Notes: generated by a model from the letters alone, not told the origin. Counted from the stretch's first letter, positions 1 through 10,859 are shown. The stretch: DNA of 64,000 nt from Bretschneidera sinensis (GCA_023935145.1 CM043702.1:108658088-108722087); one strand, 5' to 3'. A program made the numbers and translations.

Positions 1-330
1 CAACAGAATGCCCAAGTTACTCTTGATATGTTTATGGGTACAATATCTAGTCTTGATATACATACTAGATTATTAATTGATCCTAGTGCAACCCATTCTT
101 TTGCACCCAATGTATTTATGAAGTCTATTGATGTATAATATTATTGTTGAAGTTCCCACTAGATATAGAGTGATAATCATAAATGTTTACAAGAGTTGTG
201 AGATTCGTGTCAGTGATAGAGAATTTGAAGTTGATTTATTACCTTTGAATATGATAGATTTTCATTTGATTTTGGGAATGAATTGATTGTCGGTGTATCA
301 TGTCTGGGTTAATTTTTGTAAGAAAAAAAT
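1..330 (+). pseudogene. chromovirus 1 aspartic protease, partial and broken
   Basis: Reads from the window edge as QQNAQVTLDMFMGTISSLD and continues LLIDPSATHSF, which matches the retropepsin active-site region where D-S/T-G is usual; here it reads D-P-S, so the catalytic triad is damaged. The frame breaks near base 137 and further stops follow. In life it would cut the Gag-Pol polyprotein. The upstream gag is outside the window. Confidence 0.75.
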
Positions 331-333
331 GCA

Positions 334-619
334 GTGTTCAAGATACCATGGCAAGAGGAGTTTAATTTTCAGGGAGAACATAAGAGATTTGCCAACTATC
401 TTATTTTTGCTATGATTACTAGTAAATGGTCAGGGAAAGTATGTGATGGTTATTTGACATATGTGGTGGATTTTAGAAATGATAGTAGAGAGTTGGAAGA
501 AATCTTAGTAGTAAAAGATTTTTCTGATGTATTTCTTGATGAGATGTTTAGTTGTCTCCCAGTAGGGAGATTAAATTCTATATTAATGTGATACCAGGTC
601 GTCACATATATCTATAACA
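334..619 (+). pseudogene. chromovirus 1 protease-RT connecting region
   Basis: An 85-codon open stretch ends at 591. It carries the pattern that precedes Ty3 RT: a short acidic motif around ILVVKDFSDVFLDEM, comparable to the usual V.EF.DVFPE.L. It has no catalytic role and is identified by position between protease and RT. The frame is lost at 589-591 with a stop. Confidence 0.65.
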
Positions 620-1425
620 CCCTAAAGAGTGACATCCACTGAGTTAATAGAGTTGAAAGTTCAAGAGTTATTAGATAAATAATTTATTCGATTTAGTGTG
701 TCGCCTTGGGAAGCCCTATGTTGTTTGTGAAGAAGGAAAATGGAATGATGAGATTGTGTACAAACTACATATAGTTGAATAAGATAACCATTAAGAAAAA
801 ATATCCTTTACCCAGGTTAGATGATTTATTTGAGAAGTTGCAGGAAGCAGGGGTATTTTCTAAGATAGACTTGAGATCAGGTTATCACCAGTTAAGGATA
901 GATGAGGGATATGTTTCTAAGACTATTCTTACGACACGTTATGGTCATAAGTTTCTTGTGATACCATTTGGGTTTACTTATGTTACAGTTGTATTCATGG
1001 ACTTGATGAATAGATTGTTTAAACTATACCTTAACAAATTTATGGTTGTAATTGACATTCTGATATATTCTAAGAAGGAAGAACAACAAGTGAAGAATTT
1101 AGAAATAGTGTTGGAGATTCTGAGGAAAGAGAGATAATATGTGAAATTTTTTAATGTGAATTTTGGATTAATAAAGTTACTTTCTTGAGATATATAGTGT
1201 CTAAAAATGGTATAACAGTTGATTCACAAAAGATAAAGACAATTTTGAGTTGGGAGAGACCAACTAATGTGACCGAGATTTGAATTTTCTTGGGGTTAGC
1301 TGGTTATTATAGAAGATTCATTCAAAAATTTTCTTTTATTGCAGTACTATTGACTAGATAGACCAGGAAAGAGGTGATATTTGTATGGTCTGGGAGTGTG
1401 AGAAAAGTTTCCAATTACTAAAGTA
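620..1425 (+). pseudogene. chromovirus 1 reverse transcriptase, broken
   Basis: The best block (about 775-1137) reads [18 protein letters not shown], then [15 protein letters not shown], the first catalytic Asp motif. The second motif, normally F.DDILIYS, reads [10 protein letters not shown], so one of the two essential adjacent Asp residues is Ile. Fragments of the thumb and connection (SWGXLVIIEDSF region, about 1290-1330) follow after frameshifts. The enzyme would have been inactive. Confidence 0.85.
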
Positions 1426-1429
1426 GAAA

Positions 1430-1918
1430 TTGACTGCAGCTCCAGTATTGGTGCTTCCTTCTAGTAATGGAGGATTTATGGTGTATAGTGATGCATCCCA
1501 TCAAGGGTTGGGATGTGTGTTGATACAACATAGGAAGGTAATGGCATATGCTTCTAGGAAATTGAAGAATCATGATAGAAACTACCCTACCCATGACTTA
1601 GAGTTGGTTGTCATAGTGTTTGCTTTGAAAAATTGGAGACATCATCTGTATGGAGCCACTTGTGAGATATTTACAGACTATAAGAGTTTGATATATTTAA
1701 ATACCCAGATAGGGCTGAAATTGAGACTGAGGCATTGGCTGGAGTTGATTTGTAATTATAATTGTACGATACATTACCATATAGGGAAAGTGAATGTGGT
1801 AGCTAATGCATTGAGTAGAAAATCTAGAAGAAGATTAACTGCTATTGAGAGTCATGATGTAAAATTGATAATAGATTTAAGAGAGCTAAGAATGAAGTTA
1901 AATATATGTGATAGGTAA
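1430..1918 (+). pseudogene. chromovirus 1 RNase H domain
   Basis: A 162-codon open frame matches the Ty3 RNase [14 protein letters not shown] (first Asp), [19 protein letters not shown] (Glu), [10 protein letters not shown] (Asp), and a terminal [10 protein letters not shown] where VADALSRK is usual, so the last acidic residue is Asn. It lies directly after RT in the normal order. It is the longest surviving open frame of this element, but it is disconnected from RT by stops. Confidence 0.88.
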
Positions 1919-3170
1919 TTTTTGTTAGCAAATATGGTTGCGCAATCATCCATAGTAAAATACTTGTTAAAAATGCAAGGTAGAGATGTGGAGATAGAGA
2001 AGATTAAGTAGGAAGTGTTTAGTAGAAAGCAATATGAGTTAAAAATTAGAAATGATGGTATTTTAGTATTAGAATATAGGATATATGTTCTCAATGATGC
2101 TGAGTTGGGAAAGGAGATATTGAAAGAGGCACATGATGATGTATATTCAATGCACCCGAGTAACAATAAGATGTACAGAGGATTGAGACATAATTTCTGT
2201 GGTCAGAATTGAAGAGGGATGTAGCTTAATATATTTCTAGATGTTTAGTTTGTCAGCAAGTGAAGTCAGAGAACAAATATTCAGGAGGCTTACTACAGTC
2301 TCTTCCTATGTCGAATGACCATAGAAAAATATGAGCATGGATTCTATTTTTGGATTTTTTCATACCCAGAGAGGTCATGATACAGTGTAAGTGATAGTAG
2401 ATAGACTTTCTAAGTCATCTCAATTTCTTCCAATTAAAACAAATTGAAGTCCTAAAAAGTTGGCTGAACTGTATGTAGCTAAGATTGTGAGGTTGTATGG
2501 AGTACTATTGAGCATAGTGTCAAATAGATATGTTAGAGTTACATCTTGGTTTTGAAGAGGCTTTCAGAAAACCACAGGCACGCAGTTACAATTTAGTACA
2601 ACTCTTCATCCTCTAACAGATGAGCAAACATAAAAGATTATTAAAGTACTAGAATATATGTTGAGGGCAAATGTGGTGAGTTCTTAGTAAGCTGGGATGC
2701 TTACTTCTCATTGATTGAATTTGCTTATAAAAATCAACATCAATCTAGTATTGGAATGACACCGTTTGAGGCATTGTATGGTAGAAGGTGTAGAACTCCT
2801 ATATGTTGGGAAGAAGTGGGAGTGAGAAATATATTTGTTCCATAAATTATTGAGTTAACAATTGAGGGGATTAAACTGGTTAGAGAAAACCTTAAAGCAG
2901 CATAGAGTAGACTGAATAGCTATGTTGATAATAAAAGAAGATCTCTTGAGTTTCAAGTAGGTGATTGGTTGTATTTAAAAATATCTCCATGGAAAAGTGT
3001 GTTGAGGGTCAAAAGGAAAGGAAAGTTGAGTCCCAGGTATAGGGGACTCTATGAGGTTATTGAAAAAGTTGGGTTATTTCTGAATAGCCTGGATTTGCCT
3101 CCAGAATTAAAACAATTATATAATTTATTCATGTTTCACTTTTGAGAAAGTGTTTACATGATGAGTATTA
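1919..3170 (+). pseudogene. chromovirus 1 integrase, heavily broken
   Basis: The zinc-binding N-terminus is recognisable (HPSNNKMYRGLRHNF, then FVSKQ-type C..C remains near 2245-2260). Core fragments include VIVDRLSKSS-like bases near 2393-2420 and, near 2700-2900, an open piece with SSIGMTPFEALYGRRCRTP, typical of the integrase end of plant Ty3 elements. The basic GPY/F-type segment (RYRGLYEVIEKVG) follows near 3030-3080. Many stops separate the pieces. Confidence 0.82.
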
Positions 3171-3412
3171 TAATATTTCGAGCCAAGCTATAGAAATTCA
3201 GAAAGATTTGACTTATACACAAGTACCAATGAGAATTTTAGACAAAAAGAACAAGTCTTGTGTAATAAAGTAATTCTGTTAGTTCAAGTTCTGTGGCGGA
3301 ATAAAGATGTTGAAAAGAGTATGTAAGAGTGTGAGGCAACTATGAAGAAATATTATTCACAATTGGTTCCTGAGTTAGGTAAGGAAATTTCGGGGACGAA
3401 ATTTTTATAAGA
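3171..3412 (+). pseudogene. chromovirus 1 chromodomain and polyprotein end
   Basis: In one frame with two stops the translation gives MRILDKKNKSC, then LVQVLWRNKDVEKSM, ECEATMKKYYSQLVPEL and finally EISGTKFL. The VLWRN..VE...WE..A.M...YP.LV pattern is the chromodomain at the end of plant chromovirus integrases, thought to steer insertion to marked chromatin. The usual Trp-Glu after the stop is lost. The last 17 codons are part of the 71-bp duplicated block. Confidence 0.75.
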
Positions 3413-3431
3413 TGGGTAGAATTGTAATACT
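3361..3431 (+). repeat. left copy of 71-bp direct repeat flanking the copia insertion
   Basis: Covers the last chromodomain codons, the polypurine tract (ATAAGATGGGTAGAAT) and the first bases of the chromovirus LTR (TGTAATAC). The same block recurs at 8851-8921 with about three differences. Ty1/copia insertion normally duplicates 5 bp, so this is not an ordinary target duplication. Confidence 0.85.
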
Positions 3432-4360
3432 TGTTGGTATTTTTCTAAGGTTTAAACAGGTTTAAACATGGTTCAAATATGGTTAAAGTCTAAACCAATG
3501 TTGGAGGATCAAAGTTCAGCAAGTTAGAAGGCTGCACACATGTGTGTGCTTTATTTTGGAGCAAGGGAAGGCCATGCGCACTTGTGTGCGCACTTCTGCA
3601 TACAAGCAGAAGGGTGTTGTGTGAAAAGGACAGCAACTCAAAGCTGCAGCGCTAGAATCTGGCAGAAATAGTACAAGGGACAGAAACTCAAAGCTGCAGC
3701 GCTGGGAAGTCGACGCTGCAGCACTGGCTGGCACACATGGACAGCATGCTTTAGCCTTCTCTTAGGTGCGTGAATGCAAGGTTAAAATGCACAGCACCAC
3801 TTAGGATTGATGGAGGGCCATGGTTAAGTGGTCATCAAGATCTAAGGGTGGAGAATGACACACAAGATTGGACAAGAAATTGGTGCACTATATAAAGGGC
3901 CACCTAGGTTCAATCTCAAAAAGAAGACATAAGAATGTGATGATGTAACTTGTGAGACATGTGTGTGGATGAGAGAATTGTGTGAGAGTGCAAAGACACA
4001 AAACACAAGAGGGACTCATTGTAGAGAGGCTGGTTGTAAAGAAGAGAGATTAGTATAGAATTGATAGAAAGCATTGTAATAGGTCTATCACTTTCTAGTT
4101 CTTGGTTCCTTCAAGAACTTGAGGTTTCTTGGAGAGGGTTGCTGAATTGTAAAAAACCATTTGATTTAGTACAGAGACTTCAGAGGAACTCACGGGGACG
4201 TAGGCACATTGTCGAACCTCGATAACAAATTGCTTGTCTTATTTTTTTCTTTGATTTTCTGTTCTTGTGTTCGATTGCTGTATTTCTTTCTACAAGTCAT
4301 TCTAGACTTGGGTGTTTGGAAGATCACCACCTGGGCATCTTGTCAAGGTGATTTCCAACA
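3432..4360 (+). repeat. 5' LTR of Tnt1-like copia copy 1
   Basis: Starts TGTTGGTATT and ends TTTCCAACA immediately before the primer site. It aligns along its length with 7916-8850. It contains an internal duplication around the phrase CAGAAACTCAAAGCTGCAGC (two copies near 3625 and 3685) and a TATA-like ACTATATAAAGGGCC near 3887-3901, the likely promoter for the element's transcript. Confidence 0.93.
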
Positions 4361-4361
4361 G

Positions 4362-4375
4362 TGGTATCAGAGCCT
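4362..4375 (+). other. primer binding site (initiator-Met tRNA type)
   Basis: TGGTATCAGAGCCT follows the LTR end after one base. TGGTATCAGAGC is the standard complement of the 3' end of initiator methionine tRNA used by plant copia elements. Confidence 0.93.
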
Positions 4376-4668
4376 TGGACAGTAGTATCAAAGCTGCACA
4401 GCTGGGTATCGGAGCAAGAACAAGAAGGTGACGGAGCTATGACTCCAAGAATCAAAAATCAACTTCTTGGGTGATTCAAGAACGAAGTTAAGATCTATAT
4501 CTGATCGTGTTCTTGAGTGTGATTCAAGAACGGTGTAAAGATCAAGATCTGATTGTGTTCTTGAGGTAGATTCAAGAACGGTGTTAAGATCCATCTTCGA
4601 TCTGTGTTCTTGAGGTTGAAGAAAGCATTTATGGGTAGTGCATAAATCAGGGATCTTGTCCGTAAAAG
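4376..4668 (+). other. copia copy 1 leader with near-identical short repeats
   Basis: Untranslated leader between primer site and gag. The phrase around GATTCAAGAACG recurs three to four times (about 4472-4640) with AAGATC and TCTTGAG segments between, in units of about 40-60 bp. No gene is seen. The repeats may be packaging or dimerisation signals, but that is speculation. Confidence 0.6.
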
Positions 4669-5349
4669 ATGGCTTCAAATTTCGGTATTGAGAAGTTTGA
4701 TGGAAAGGGAGATTTTTCCCTGTGGAAGCGTAAGATTAAGGAGGTTCTTGTGCAACAGAAAGTGGACTTGGCTATTGGAGAAGATAATGCTTTTCTAGCA
4801 AGTGTCATGGAGGACCAGTGGATTGAGATGAAGAAGATGGCTTACAGCACCATTTTCTTACACATATCGGATAATGTCACAAGGGAGTGCGGAGACTTGG
4901 AAGATCCAGCTGCAATATGGAAGAAACTAGATGAGTTGTTTATTGCCAAGACTCTTCCGGATAAGTGGTATCTTCATAAACAAATCTTTGCTTTTAAATT
5001 TGATCCTAAAAAAGAGTTGCAAGATAATCTTGATGCCAAGATAAGGAGTGCATCAAGTGGTCAATGGCTGTTCTTTAAAAGAAGGCCAACAACTAGGTAT
5101 GGCAGCATGCATGGCTACTACCGGGACAGAGGTAGAGGAGAAAGCCATAGGAGAATGCATTCCAAACTGAGATTTGGAGGGAAGAGTTGCTACTACTGCC
5201 ATAAGGAGGGTCATGTCAAGAAAGATTGCAAGAAGATGACAAAGGATAGAGGAGGAAGCCATACCAAGAATGGAGAGGCTTCGGTTGCCAAAACAGTACA
5301 ACAAGATGGTGATGTTCTTGTTGTCTGCTTAGGTGTGAGCAAGGGGTAA
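4669..5349 (+). pseudogene. copia copy 1 Gag, internally shortened
   Basis: Begins at an ATG with MASNFGIEKFDGKGDFSLWK, the classic Tnt1-type Gag start, and keeps LEDPAAIWKKLDELF. After FAFKFDPKKELQDNLDAK the usual central Gag region (roughly 60-80 residues in relatives) is missing. A CCHC zinc knuckle CYYCHKEGHVKKDC closes the domain near 5199. It would form the particle shell and bind RNA. The same gap exists in the sister copy at 43.7-44.4 kb. A stop at 5347 separates it from the protease. Confidence 0.88.
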
Positions 5350-6329
5350 GAAGGCAGCGGGAAATGGATCTTGGACACCGGGTGCACTCATCACATGTGC
5401 CCTCACCGAAGTTGGTTCAAGAATTTCAAGGAAACCAATGATGAAAAGTTTTCTTGGGGAATGATATTTCTTACCAAATGAGCGGCATAGAAGACATCCA
5501 GGTGAGGATGTTTGATGGAATGACAAGGCTGCTAGAGAATGTGAGGTATCTCTCGGATTTGAGGAGGAATTTGATCTCATTGGGGCAACTGAATTCCATG
5601 GGGTACACATGCAAGATAGGGGGAGGAAAGATCAAGGTAGCCAAGGGACCTCTGGTAGTGATCAAGGCAGCAAGAAACGATGGACTCTATGAGATGATCG
5701 GAGAGACAGAAATCAATGATCAAGCAGCAAGCTTGATGGCTAAGATGGACAAGGCAGCCCTTTGGCACACTCGCTTGGGACATATAAGCAAAGAGGGTCT
5801 GCAAGGTCTCAGAAAGGATGGTTTACTTGGTGGAGACAAAGTAGAGGAACTCGATTTTTGTGAGTGTTGTGCTCTTGAGAAGCAACACTGGGTCAGTTTC
5901 AACACCGGAGTGCACAAGTCTAAGGGCATTCTTGACTACATTCATGCAGACCTTTGGGGACCAGCAAGGACACTAACACAGGGAGGTAACATTTACTTTC
6001 TGTCTTTAATTGATGATTATTCAAGAAGAGTGTGGGTTTATTTGGTTAGAAATAAATCGGATGCCTTGAATAAATTAATGGTGTGGAAAGGGCTGGTTGA
6101 GACTCAAATGGGTAGAGTAGTTAAGGGGATAAAAATCGATAATGGCTTAGAAATTTTTAACCAAGAACTTGATAAATTCTGTAGGTTAAACGGCATTCTA
6201 AGACATAGGACGGTTGTGGAAACCCCTTAGCAAAGTGGAGTTGCTGAGTGGATAAATAAGACCCTTATGGAAAAGGTTAAGTGCATGTTAGATGGATCTG
6301 GATTACCCAAATGTTTTTAGAGGGAAGCT
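5350..6329 (+). pseudogene. copia copy 1 protease and integrase N-terminal and core parts
   Basis: Protease motif WILDTGCTHHMCPH (D-T-G intact) is read in the Gag frame; the frame shifts near 5445-5455. Then come the integrase zinc finger (LWHTRLGHIS ... CECC), the catalytic region HADLWGPART and LSLIDDYSRRVWVY, the second acidic motif KIDNGLEIF, and the glutamate in GVAEWINKT. A CAG-to-TAG-type stop sits at 6228-6230 just before that last motif and another stop lies near 6318. The catalytic D, D, E are otherwise present. Confidence 0.88.
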
Positions 6330-6746
6330 GTGGCTACAGCTGCATACTTGATTAATAGATCACCCTCTAGAGCTTTAGAGCTCAAGACTCCCATGGAGAT
6401 ATGGAGTGGAAAACCCCATGAGTTAGACAACCTTAGGACTTTTAGGTGTGCTTCATATGCACAACAAAAGGATGATGAGCTTAGCCCAGGATATAGAAAG
6501 TGTGTGTTTCTAGGATATGGGGAAGGGGCTAAGGGGTATAGGTTGTGGTCCTTAGAAAAAGAAGGATTGAAACTCATTATAAGTAGGGATGTTAATTTTA
6601 ATGAATTGTTATTTCCCTACTTGGAGAAAACTAACCCTGCAGGGGCTAGTGAGCAAACCAGTTTGGTTCTTGTGGAGCATTGCATCAAGGAAGATTCAGT
6701 TCAGGTAGAGCAAAGAAGGTAAGAGGGTTCGGACTAGGTAGATCCC
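6330..6746 (+). pseudogene. copia copy 1 integrase C-terminal region
   Basis: Open for 130 codons: AAYLINRSPSRALELKTP, WSGKPHELDNLRTF, and CVFLGYGEGAKGYRLW are standard copia integrase-end motifs (NRSPS, PF.. LR.FG, KGYR.). It is the same frame as the preceding block, so only point stops break it. Stops at 6720 and 6738 interrupt the linker toward RT. Confidence 0.85.
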
Positions 6747-7440
6747 TTGAATGAAGGTCATGGTCAAGGCACTCAAGAGGAGGCTGAACTAGAAGAGGTT
6801 GATGCAGCAAGTCAGAAGGACTATCAGCTCACAAGAGATCGGGAAAGAAGGCTGGTTGGACCACCTTCAAGATATGGGTTTGTGGATGCTGTGGATGCAG
6901 CAACTCCTTGGACAAAAGAAGGGATGAGTGAACAAGGGACTTATATGGGATATAAGGATTCGCCAAGATGGAAGCTAGCTATGGAGGAAGAAATGGATTC
7001 TTTGAGGAATAACAACTTCTGGGAATTGGTGAAAATTCCAGGAAAGCAAAAAATTGTGGAATGTAAGTGCACTTACAAGATCAAAGAAGGGTACCCTCCA
7101 GGAGATGATGGCCGGAACAAGGCTAGGCTGGTGGCGAATAGGTTCACAAGAAAAGAAGACATAGGTTTCACAGAAACTTTCTCACCTGGACACAAGGTGG
7201 AGAAGATGGTGAGTATCCTCATCTATGTCGATGATGTGCTGTTGGTTCGGAACAGCAGGAAGAGGATGAAAAGGTTTACATCTCAACTCAGTGAGGAGTT
7301 CGAGAGGAAGGATCTCAGCCTTATACAAAATATCCTTGGGATGTGTAGAATCCAAGAAAAGGAGAGAAACCGGTTGAGGGTTTCTTGGGCAATGGGTGTT
7401 CTCAACAGATTTATGAGTAATCTCGGAAAGAAGCATTGGC
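6747..7440 (+). pseudogene. copia copy 1 reverse transcriptase with catalytic block deleted
   Basis: Starts well with SPRWKLAMEEEMDSLRNN, NNFWELV and CKCTYKIKEG, reaches TETFSPG and then jumps directly to VEKMVSILIYVDDVLL. The roughly 110 residues normally between, including the first catalytic Asp (DVKTAFLHG type) and the SLYGLKQ motif, are absent. A second gap follows RLRVSW, where the sister copy still has about 80 residues. Only the YVDD motif remains, so polymerase activity is impossible. Confidence 0.88.
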
Positions 7441-7834
7441 TTTGGATGAAGAGGTTGCTGAGGTATTTGAAGGCTCAGTGGCAGCCAGTGGTAGCACTCA
7501 TAACAACCAGGGCAAAATGCATAGCGGCTATGGAAGCCAAAAGGAGGCTATAGGGTGCAAAGGGTTGTTGGACGAATAGGAGGTCCTAAAAGAGCAAGTG
7601 GTGGTGTCTTTGGATAGCCAAAGTGTGTGGCACTTGTGGAGGAATCCAATGTTCCATGAGGGGACGAAGCATATGGATGTTCGGTATCATTACATTCCGA
7701 AAAATGGTACAAAAGGATGCATTCATGTTGACAAGAAGACTACGGAGGAAAGTCCTGCAGATTTAGGCACCAGGGTTCTACCTCTAAGAAGGTCCAATCA
7801 TTGCCTTGGACTTCTTAGGATTGGAGTCGGTTGA
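7441..7834 (+). pseudogene. copia copy 1 RNase H region
   Basis: Reads MKRLLRYLKAQ, KCIAAMEAK, then after a frame change near 7555 SLDSQSVWHLWRNPMFHEGTKHMDVRYH and ADLGTRVLP. These match the copia RNase H/C-terminal signature (RYLKGT, DSQSAI.L..NP..H.R.KHID, DI.TK.L). In the TSVLWR-type position acidic residues are altered. The coding end precedes the polypurine tract by about 80 bp. Confidence 0.85.
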
Positions 7835-7902
7835 TTGATGACTCAAGATAAGTTTGGATCCCGAAGCTCTCTGCAAAAATGGTTCGGGTTTAAATGCTTA
7901 GA

Positions 7903-7915
7903 CAAAGGTAGAGAT
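7903..7915 (+). other. polypurine tract of copia copy 1
   Basis: CAAAGGTAGAGAT sits directly before the 3' LTR start and is the expected priming site for plus-strand DNA. The same sequence is found, inverted, at 40883-40895 in the sister copy. Confidence 0.8.
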
Positions 7916-8850
7916 TGTTGGTATTTGTCTAAGGTTTAAACAGGTTTAAACATGGTTCAAAGATGGTTAAAGTCTAAACCAATGTTGGAGGATCAAAGTT
8001 CAGCAAGTTAGAAGGCTACACACATGTGTGTGCTTCATTTTGGAGCAAGGGAAGGCCATGCGCACTAGTGTGCGCACTTCTGTATACAAGAAGAAGGTGT
8101 TGTGTGAAGGGGACAACAACTCAAAGCTGCAGCGCTGAAATCTGGCAGAAATAGTACAAGGGACAGAAACTCAAAGCTGCAGCGCTGGGAAGTCGACGCT
8201 GCAGCACTGGCCGACACACATGGATAGCATGCTTTAGCCTTCTCTTAGGTACGTTAATATAAGGTTAAAACACACAGCACCACTTAGGATTGATGGAGGG
8301 CCATTGTTAAGTGGTCATCAAGATCTAAGGGTGGAGAATGACACACAAGATTGGACAAGAAGTTGGTGCACTATATAAAGGGTCACCTAGGTTCAATCTA
8401 AAAAAGAAGACACAAGAATGTGATGATGTAACTTGTGAGACATGTGTGTGGATGAGAGAATTGTGTGAGAGTGCAAAGACACAAAACACAAGAGAGACTC
8501 ATTGTAGAGAGGCTGGTTGTAAAGAAGAGAGGTTAGTATAGAATTGATAGAAAGTATTGTAATAGGTCTATCACTTTCTAGTTCTCTTCTTGGTTCCTTC
8601 AAGAACTTGAGGTTTCTTGGATAGGGTTGCTGAATTGTAAAGAACCATTTAATTTAGTGCAGAGAGTTCGGAGGAACTCACGAGGACGTAGGCACGTTGC
8701 CGAACCTCGATAACAAATTGCTTGTCATATTTTTTTTTCTTTGATTTTCTGTTCTTGTGTTCGATTGCTATATTTCTTTCTACAAGTCATTCTAGACTTG
8801 GGTGTTTGGAAGATCACCACCTGGGCATCTTGTCAAGGTGATTTCTAACA
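7916..8850 (+). repeat. 3' LTR of Tnt1-like copia copy 1
   Basis: Starts TGTTGGTATTTGTC, ends TTCTAACA. It differs from the 5' LTR by scattered substitutions and small indels (for example the GGGTGTTGTGTG region and an added CTCTT near 8585). By eye the pair differs by a few percent, so insertion is old but younger than the decay of the host chromovirus. Confidence 0.93.
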
Positions 8851-8921
8851 ATTGGTTCCTGAGTTAGGTAAGGAAATATCAGGGACGAAATTTTTATAAG
8901 ATGGGTAGAATTGTAATACCT
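8851..8921 (+). repeat. right copy of 71-bp direct repeat
   Basis: ATTGGTTCCTGAGTTAGG through TGTAATACC, repeating 3361-3431 and continuing into the chromovirus LTR. See the left copy. Two internal differences (TTTCGG versus TATCAG) lie near the middle. Confidence 0.85.
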
Positions 8922-9223
8922 GTTTTCTTAAAGTAAAGGTAAAGAAGTAATTTGATAGATATTATATGGAAATAAAAAAATATATATATACATGAAAGAT
9001 TTAGTATTGAATAAAATAATTCTTTTGAAAAAAAAAACTAGATGCGTGGGAGTTTAGTTACAAAGAAAAAGGAAAAAAAAGAAAAAGAAGACGGAACATC
9101 TAGGTGAGTTGAAGAAAAATAAAAAAAATAAATAACTATGGCTTCAACACCTAGACCCAAGTGTTGGCTGTCTAACATGCAACAAACTAACAAGGTGGCA
9201 AAGGTAAGGTGCAGTAAATGGTG

Positions 9224-9228
<5 letters not shown>

Positions 9229-9268
<40 letters not shown>

Positions 9269-9286
9269 TATATATATATATATATA
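9229..9286. repeat. compound microsatellite (CA)19 then (AT)9
   Basis: An uninterrupted CA run at 9229-9266, one G, then an AT run at 9268-9286. Likely length-variable between individuals. Confidence 0.97.
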
Positions 9287-10084
9287 GTATTAGTTTTATG
9301 TTATTTATTTCTGACCAAATCCCGTTTGGTTTTCTTCTTTCTTCAATTCAAATTTCTCTATTTCTTTAAACACTTGGGGGACTGAAAGAAAGGTTGGAAG
9401 AGTAAAATTTTGAAAGGATTTACGGGAGAATTTTATAGAGAGTCACGGAAAGCTCTTAGAAAAACAAAAAAATAATAATGTGAATTTTATTTTTGAAATT
9501 TAGCATACACGAAATTTCCCGGAATTCAATGTGGAATTTTCAAAGGGTGTGAATTATGGAGAAATTGATGAATAAGTTATAAATTTTAATATAAATATTA
9601 TGTCAGGTGTTGACGATCAGCAATCGGGGGAAATTGTTGAAAGGCGTAGGAAAGGAAAATAGGTGATCAATGGGTAGCTCTAAGTGCTACGTGATGACTT
9701 ATATTTACTTTTAGTAATCAAGATAAATATGAAATATATAGTGAAAATATTTGAATAAATTATTAACTTATGATTTGAGGATAGATGAAAGTTGGTTAAT
9801 GAGTATGACAGGAATAATTGATATGTAGATAATTATTATATGAGAAGTAATATTATTAGAATAATGAGTCGAATTAATAATGAAGGTGATAAATGAAATT
9901 CTTGACGAACTATGGTTGATGATTTGATATGATATACGAGGAGAAGAATTTAGTGAAATTGATCAAATAATAATTTGAGAAGAAGCATGATAGCTAATTT
10001 GAATGTCTGAATACATACTTATTTTTATATTATTGTTCATATGCATATTTCATATCATTACTCATATGCATATACATGAAATAA

Positions 10085-10287
10085 ATGAAAATAGTGACAG
10101 CCGGTATATGTTAGTGAGAAATGAAAACCCTGACAGCTGGTATATGCTGATGATAAATGAAAAACCATGACAGTTGGTATATACTGGTGAGAAATGAAAA
10201 CTGTGGTAGCCGATATATACCGGTAATAAAAGAACCAGGAAGGTAGCCAGTGATAAAAGAATCGAGAAGGCAGTCTGTCTAAGATAA
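10085..10287. repeat. 36-bp tandem repeat inside the LTR, about 5-6 units
   Basis: Four full units begin ATGAAAA and carry GACAGCTGGTATAT-type cores: 10085-10120, 10121-10156, 10157-10193, 10194-10229. Two shorter, diverged units follow (10230-10256, 10257-10287). Units differ by several substitutions, so the array is old. Confidence 0.9.
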
Positions 10288-10859
10288 AAACATATTGACA
10301 TGTGGGAAGACATTCCCAAATAATAATTCATGCATTGCATCTGTTTTAAATATTGATTTTTATTTATGAGATGCTAAAGTGTTGCTCTTGATAATAAATT
10401 TATTGATAGATGAATGAGTCTCACAGAGAGACAAATATGGCGAGAAAGAAATATGAAAGCATGATATGATAAGAACTATCTAAGTGATAGATTATATGTT
10501 GTAAACATCATAACGAGGTAATTATGAGATAGAATTCATAGTCTCAATATGACTAAATATATGAGAAGATGAGATTGATAAAGGATGAGAATTATGATAT
10601 GAGTAGCGATAATAGAATGCTATTGTCAAATTATATAAGATATAGATGAATGAATATTAGAAGACTATTTATACAAATTGAATACTTCTAGTAAATTTAA
10701 TTCACTGAGCTTGTGAAGTTCACCCCTCATTGTTAAATAATTTTAGGTAACAGACAGGAAAGATAGATTTGTTAGTTGATTTTTAGGTCGAGTCATTATC
10801 TGTAAGCCACATGGTCCACATCCTTAGACTAATGGAAAGAAGAAAAAAATATTTGTAAA

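Larger units (their letters stand above)
3432..8850 (+). mobile_element. Ty1/copia element, Tnt1/Tork-like, internally deleted (copy 1)
   Basis: Two LTRs of 929 and 935 bp, both TG...CA, flank a 3.55-kb interior with primer site, gag, protease, integrase, remnant RT and RNase H in copia order. The interior is about 1 kb shorter than a typical full element because gag and RT lack central blocks. A sister copy on the other strand (40846-45386) shares those gaps. Stops and frameshifts rule out activity now. Confidence 0.92.

Noticed and set aside
9038..9265. Minus-strand frame with repeated Cys-Val
   Set aside because: It is the translation of the CA microsatellite.
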